Shown here: one piece after another, positions 62,001 through 64,000 of the stretch
Position numbering within the stretch: the stretch's first letter is position 1
Layout: each line of letters starts with the position of its first letter
Assembly (NCBI RefSeq): GCF_014042015.1
Contig: NZ_CP059493.1
Location: forward strand, 992,001 to 1,056,000
Source: Actinotalea sp. JY-7876
GTDB taxonomy: Bacteria; Actinomycetota; Actinomycetes; Actinomycetales; Cellulomonadaceae
Length of the DNA: 64,000 nt
Direction of reading: 5' to 3'
Notes under the pieces: model-generated
Told to the model about the DNA's origin: nothing
Databases searched by the model: none
The model's input: the letters and a program-made list of their open reading frames with translations, nothing else
Made by a program: the position numbers and the translations under genes

Positions 62001-62317
62001 GTCTGCGCCGTGACGACCGTCGACCAGCCCTGCGTCACGGTCAGCGCGAGCTGACCCGCGCCGTCCAGCGTGAGCGTCCCTCGCAGGAGGCCGAGCCCGG
62101 GCGTCGGCCAGCTGCGCTCACGGGCGCTCCCGGGGCCGCCGCCCTGCCACCGTCCCTGCTCCGACGCCTGCGCCGAGGACTGTGCCGCCCCCTGGCCGGG
62201 GTCGTGACCACCCGGTGGCGACGCGGCGGCCGGGGCCGTGAGGGCCCCCGCGGCCATGGCGAGGGCCAGCAGGGGGGTGAGGGTGAGCGCTCCGAGCCGT
62301 CGACGGCGTGATCGCAT
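59084..62317 (-). CDS. secreted GH97 glycosidase with NEW3 and two NPCBM domains
   Basis: A 1077-residue secreted enzyme. Residues 1-32 are a signal peptide (RSRRRRLGALTLTPLLALAMAAGALTAPAAAS). A Gln/Gly-rich stretch precedes the GH97 N-domain and the catalytic barrel: SSWSWMTDWGSPR near 317, YVLLDEGWSAEW near 358, AGLKIDFMDTDSQEIHQWYD near 414 and MSYEAVRGAEN near 470. The Asp in KIDFM suggests a retaining alpha-galactosidase-like site. A NEW3 domain (about 660-760) and two NPCBM/CBM51 modules (about 774-915 and 935-1077) follow. AAAGGAG precedes the ATG. Dyads upstream suggest LacI-type control. Confidence 0.88.
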   Translation of the reverse strand: MRSRRRRLGALTLTPLLALAMAAGALTAPAAASPPGGHDPGQGAAQSSAQASEQGRWQGGGPGSARERSWPTPGLGLLRGTLTLDGAGQLALTVTQGWSTVVTAQTLGLVTADADLTRDLRFVDRDVRLVHDRYSMTTGKRLDRVHLAIESTFTFRGATGALVQVVVRVAPDGVAYRYVLPDDAAHTVSSESGRWTFPRDGAVWNQDGYAVNYEADWAERTLSGNLAGDIGFPVLAETAGRYALLTEADVDGRYSGSHLTHEAGSLSYGLELFESTPVTHDGPLATPWRVAIVGDLATVVESTLVDDLAPPSRLADTDTSWIRPGVSSWSWMTDWGSPRDEARQRDFVDLSARNGWEYVLLDEGWSAEWVPRTTRYANARGVDTIVWFHSRDLQTQEQRDHWLPLLREWGVAGLKIDFMDTDSQEIHQWYDAVLADTARHQLMVNFHGSTLPHGLQRTWPHLMSYEAVRGAENGISPSRSLTVPFARGVLGSMDWTPVTFSRGSGASSKAHELAMAVVYESGWQHMSDKPEAYAAEPVAEGLLQNLPTTWDRTELLSGDPGGHVVQARRSGDTWFVGGMRAGSGPALDVPLRFLGAGRWLVHTITDAPGADGAPDGSVLATQVTTRRAHETLRLPTATNGGFVVVACPAQGRTTCFTPVEPTATLDVTADPDVAELEVGDTLEVTARAVVTSGDGTDVSFGPRLPAGWTMTGAAVERDRLATGDVLEGTWTLTVGPDAVRGDLEVAVGAAFTSGGREVFAADGIEVFVAPDAPDGQAWVSDLPWLEDTAGWASNRRDLSNSGGPLSVRGEVFAKGVGTHAPSAVTVWAGGRCTAFRAVVGTDDGAGTPAESSVSFQVLGDGRLLAETPVLRATSEPVELVVDVAGVDRLTLRTTDGGDGKNNDHADWGDASVWCGDAQGPTPPTEPAGLTGSPYVSDLEWTGEANGYGPVERDQSNGEAARGDGNPLTIAGQVFDKGVGMHATGQLTTWLGRTCTTFEAVVGIDDEVTQEGSVSFQVLGDGMLLADTGVVTSASGGVPLSVDVTGVRSLTLIAHEATNGKNFDHADWGGAQLVCAAA

Positions 62318-62417
62318 GCGGTGGTCTCCTTTGACCGGTCTGCGCGGCGGAGCGCCGGTGCCCCGCCGTCCCCCCGCGAGCGGCCGCGACGACGTCGCGG
62401 CCGAAGTCGACCCACAG

Positions 62418-62435
62418 GATCGAACAAGGACGATC
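62418..62435. promoter_or_regulatory. dyad GATCG-N8-CGATC in the GH97 leader region
   Basis: Perfect 5-bp arms with an 8-base spacer, about 100 bp before the GH97 start and downstream of a TTGACA element (62479-62484, minus strand). Confidence 0.35.
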
Positions 62436-62487
62436 AGCAATCGCGGGGACAGGCTCACTTTCGCACAAGAACGGACGCTGTCAACCC

Positions 62488-62499
62488 TTGATCGTTCAA
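62488..62499. promoter_or_regulatory. LacI-type operator candidate TTGATCGTTCAA
   Basis: Ten of twelve bases are symmetric around a central CG, the style of LacI-family sites. It lies just upstream of a perfect TTGACA (-35, 62484 to 62479) for the GH97 gene and overlaps the 3' end of the methyltransferase gene. Confidence 0.42.
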
Positions 62500-63275
62500 C
62501 CGTCGAGCCGGGCGACCACGTACGACGTCCGCCCCGACGCGAAGGCGTCGAACCCGGGCGAGCCCTCGAGCGCCGCGAAACGCCGCATGAGCGGGTGCAC
62601 CGGCCTCGGCAGCCAGCTGCTGATGAGCGCCGCCTTGCGGGTGTCGTCGGCGCGCAGGGCCGCGACGACCTGCGGCGTGATGTCGTGGTGGGCGACGAGG
62701 CGCAGACCGTCCGCGGACAGGTCGGCGAGCAGGGCCGGCACGGCGTCGGCGGGACGGAAGTCGGCGAAGCAGAACGTGCCGCCGGGCCGCAGCACGCGCC
62801 GCACCTCGCGCACGAACCCCGACGGGTCCGGGTAGCAGTGCGAGGACTCGACGTTCACGACGACGTCGAACGACGCGTCCGGGAACGGCATGGCCTGGGC
62901 GTCGCCCCGCACGAACGAGAGCCCCGCTGCCCGACGGTGCCGTCGGGACAGCGCGACCGCGGACGCGGAGAAGTCGAGCCCGACGGTGCGCCGCGGGCGG
63001 TGCCGGCGGGCGATCCAGGCGCTCCCGCCGCCGCGGCCGGAGCCGACCTCCAGGACGTCGCGGCCGGTCAGCGGCGTGCCGTCGAGCGCGCGCTCGTAGA
63101 GCGCGATGCACAGCCGGTCCGGTTCGTCGGGCGGGTCCAGGACCAGGGGCTCCGTCCCGTCCGGCGCGGCGTAGCCGTAGTTCATGAAGGCCCACTCGGG
63201 CCGGCGCACCTGCGCGCCGAGCAGCTCGTACGCCGCCCGCCAGCCGAGCTTCCTGCCGCGGTTCGGGGTGTGCAT
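62496..63275 (-). CDS. SAM-dependent class I methyltransferase
   Basis: A 259-residue methyltransferase. The SAM site is VLEVGSGRGGGSAWIARRHRPRRTVGLDFS near residue 72-100, followed by FVRGDAQAMPFPDASFDVVVNVESSHCYPDPSGFVREVRRVLRPGG, a layout shared with phthiotriolone, sterol and glycopeptide small-molecule methyltransferases. The N-terminus (TPNRGRKLGWRAAYELLGAQVRRPEWAFMNYGY) is also typical of that group. The ATG has TACCGT five bases ahead. It sits between the GH97 and DUF1905 genes on the same strand without operon spacing; its acceptor is unknown. Confidence 0.86.
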   Translation of the reverse strand: MHTPNRGRKLGWRAAYELLGAQVRRPEWAFMNYGYAAPDGTEPLVLDPPDEPDRLCIALYERALDGTPLTGRDVLEVGSGRGGGSAWIARRHRPRRTVGLDFSASAVALSRRHRRAAGLSFVRGDAQAMPFPDASFDVVVNVESSHCYPDPSGFVREVRRVLRPGGTFCFADFRPADAVPALLADLSADGLRLVAHHDITPQVVAALRADDTRKAALISSWLPRPVHPLMRRFAALEGSPGFDAFASGRTSYVVARLDG

Positions 63276-63280
63276 CCGGC

Positions 63281-63286
63281 ACGGTA
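63281..63286 (-). promoter_or_regulatory. -10 hexamer TACCGT of the methyltransferase gene, leaderless
   Basis: TACCGT, five bases, then the ATG at 63275. Confidence 0.43.
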
Positions 63287-63309
63287 CCGCGCGGGTGGGA
63301 CGGCCCGGG

Positions 63310-63612
63310 TCACACGTCGAGCAGCGTGATGGCGACCCGGACGACGTCGCCCGCCTCGACCCCCTCGGCGTGCCGCACGGCCTTCTTGATCGGCAGCACG
63401 TAGGTCTTCGCGGTGCCGTCGGGGAAGATCGAGGTCCGCCACCGGGAGTCCCCGAGACGCACCTCGACGCGCAGCGAGCCGAACCCGCGGGCGACGCCGC
63501 CCGCGACGTCGAGCACCTCGTCGGCGACGTCGGTCGGCAGGCTCACGAAGGTCCACGTGTCGGTGCGGCGCGCCTGCCACACCCACAGCTCGGCGTCGAA
63601 GTCGAAGACCAC
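63310..63612 (-). CDS. DUF1905 family protein
   Basis: A 100-residue DUF1905 protein of unknown function: VFDFDAELWVWQARRTDTWTFVSLPTDVADEV at the start, then GFGSLRVEVRLGDSRWRTSIFPDGTAKTYVLPIKKAVRHAEGVEAGDVVRVAITLLDV. The fold is a small beta-barrel, and related proteins sometimes carry a C-terminal YdeI/OmpD-associated domain, absent here. The GTG start is chosen because it gives the family N-terminus and has CAGGCT six bases before it; longer upstream frames are rejected. It lies between the methyltransferase and the divergent sugar-binding lipoprotein. Confidence 0.83.
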   Translation of the reverse strand: MVFDFDAELWVWQARRTDTWTFVSLPTDVADEVLDVAGGVARGFGSLRVEVRLGDSRWRTSIFPDGTAKTYVLPIKKAVRHAEGVEAGDVVRVAITLLDV

Positions 63613-63641
63613 CGGTCCAGCCTGCCGTGCCTCGCATGCGG

Positions 63642-63670
63642 TTGACAGCCCCGGCACGGGGGGTGACCAT
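63642..63670 (+). promoter_or_regulatory. promoter TTGACA-N17-GACCAT of the sugar-binding lipoprotein gene
   Basis: A perfect -35 TTGACA (63642-63647), 17 bases, then GACCAT (63665-63670). Transcription would start near 63677, inside the LacI-type dyad. Confidence 0.5.
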
Positions 63671-63685
63671 GGAAAGCGCATTCCA
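63670..63685. promoter_or_regulatory. LacI-family operator candidate TGGAAAGCGCATTCCA
   Basis: A 16-bp near-perfect palindrome with central GCGC, overlapping the last base of the -10 and the expected transcription start. The style matches LacI-type repressors of sugar uptake genes such as CebR or MalR. Confidence 0.6.
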
Positions 63686-63782
63686 GCGCGACCAGCACAT
63701 GCCTCGCACATCCCGCCGTCCCGGACGCGCCCCTCGCGGGCGCCGGCAGCGTCGCCGCCCGGGCGAGACTCCTGGAGCACCC

Positions 63783-64000
63783 GTGCACCCTCTGAGCACC
63801 GCGACCCGAAGCACACGACCCGCCTCCCGGCCCGCGCGCCGTCACCGGACCGCCCGCCTCGGCGCCGGCCTCGCCGTCGGCGCCCTCCTGCTCGCCGGCT
63901 GCGGCCAGGGTGACGCCGGCGCGGGCGAGACCGCAGGAGGCGGCGGAGGCGACGAGGGTGGCGACGTCACCCTGCGCTTCGCGTGGTGGGGCTCGGACCA
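63783..64000 (+). CDS. extracellular sugar-binding lipoprotein of an ABC transporter, 3' end cut off by window edge
   Basis: Only the first 72 residues are visible. A twin-Arg-rich start (RPARRHRTARLGAGLAVGALLLAGC) ends in a lipobox Cys near residue 40, followed by a Gly/Asp/Glu-rich linker and VTLRFAWWGSD, the characteristic first strand of family 1 extracellular solute-binding proteins for sugars (FAWWG). CTGGAG precedes the GTG. A LacI-type dyad at the promoter and a GH97 glycosidase nearby support oligosaccharide uptake. The sugar is not known and permease genes should follow outside the window. Confidence 0.82.
   Translation, partial: MHPLSTATRSTRPASRPARRHRTARLGAGLAVGALLLAGCGQGDAGAGETAGGGGGDEGGDVTLRFAWWGSD

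Noticed and set aside
59126-62311. A very long open frame on the plus strand opposite the GH97 gene, and similar long frames opposite accD (3795-5858) and DUF885 (1801-3513)
   Set aside because: High GC makes stop codons rare in antisense frames. These translations are Arg/Gly/Pro-rich with no recognised motif, while the minus-strand products are clear family members.

Overview
The window is chromosomal DNA from a very GC-rich actinobacterium. The gene content (AccA3/AccD/AccE acyl-CoA carboxylase, DUF222-HNH protein, class III cyclase, leaderless TANNNT promoters, large secreted glycoside hydrolase) suggests a Cellulomonas/Promicromonospora-type member of the Micrococcales. That is inference from gene style, because no rRNA or tRNA gene is present. 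Genes are tightly packed on both strands, no gap exceeds about 300 bp, and many pairs overlap by ATGA, GTGA or TGATG.

Layout. 1-6.7 kb: acyl-CoA carboxylase locus (AccA3 truncated by the window edge, Maf pyrophosphatase, DUF885 hydrolase, YchJ, AccE, AccD) with a divergent biotin ligase. 6.8-17.4 kb: housekeeping and regulatory genes (adenylate cyclase, SRAP DNA-repair protein, Bcr-type efflux, aminotransferase, lysozyme-like protein, SDR, DUF72, GNAT, Pgi, MarR, S4 protein). 17.4-24 kb: a penicillin-binding lipoprotein, then the gntR-prpD-prpB-prpC methylcitrate operon. 24-31.8 kb: a PAS/GAF/SpoIIE phosphatase, a coiled-coil membrane protein, a NUDIX hydrolase, a PP2C phosphatase, a DHA2 efflux pump and an ABC exporter. 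31.8-37.1 kb: a two-component system divergent from a LolA-like protein and an ABC-2 transporter. 37-48 kb: antiporter, methyltransferase, SRPBCC protein, alcohol dehydrogenase pair, DUF2807 lipoprotein, TetR/DHA2 pair, ThuA protein, pyruvate oxidase. 48-52 kb: NYN-domain protein with an RG-rich linker and an HNH/DUF222 protein. 52-59 kb: SMP-30, TRIC channel/ACT/dehydrogenase operon, CorA, M20 amidohydrolase, MFS. 59-64 kb: GH97 glycosidase with carbohydrate-binding modules, methyltransferase, DUF1905, and the start of a sugar ABC transporter binding protein.

How the parts connect. The carboxylase with its biotin ligase and the methylcitrate operon both handle short acyl-CoA flux. The GH97 enzyme and the sugar-binding lipoprotein suggest oligosaccharide uptake, each preceded by LacI-type dyads. 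The most unusual signals are regulatory. A 19-bp direct-repeat element occurs both between the two-component system and its divergent LolA/ABC operon and, about 8.5 kb away, in front of the DUF2807 lipoprotein gene, suggesting one response-regulator regulon. Two near-identical, oppositely oriented GntR operators flank the prp promoter. A LexA-like box precedes the HNH gene. About fifteen genes carry a TANNNT hexamer 5-7 nt before the start codon, the signature of leaderless transcription.
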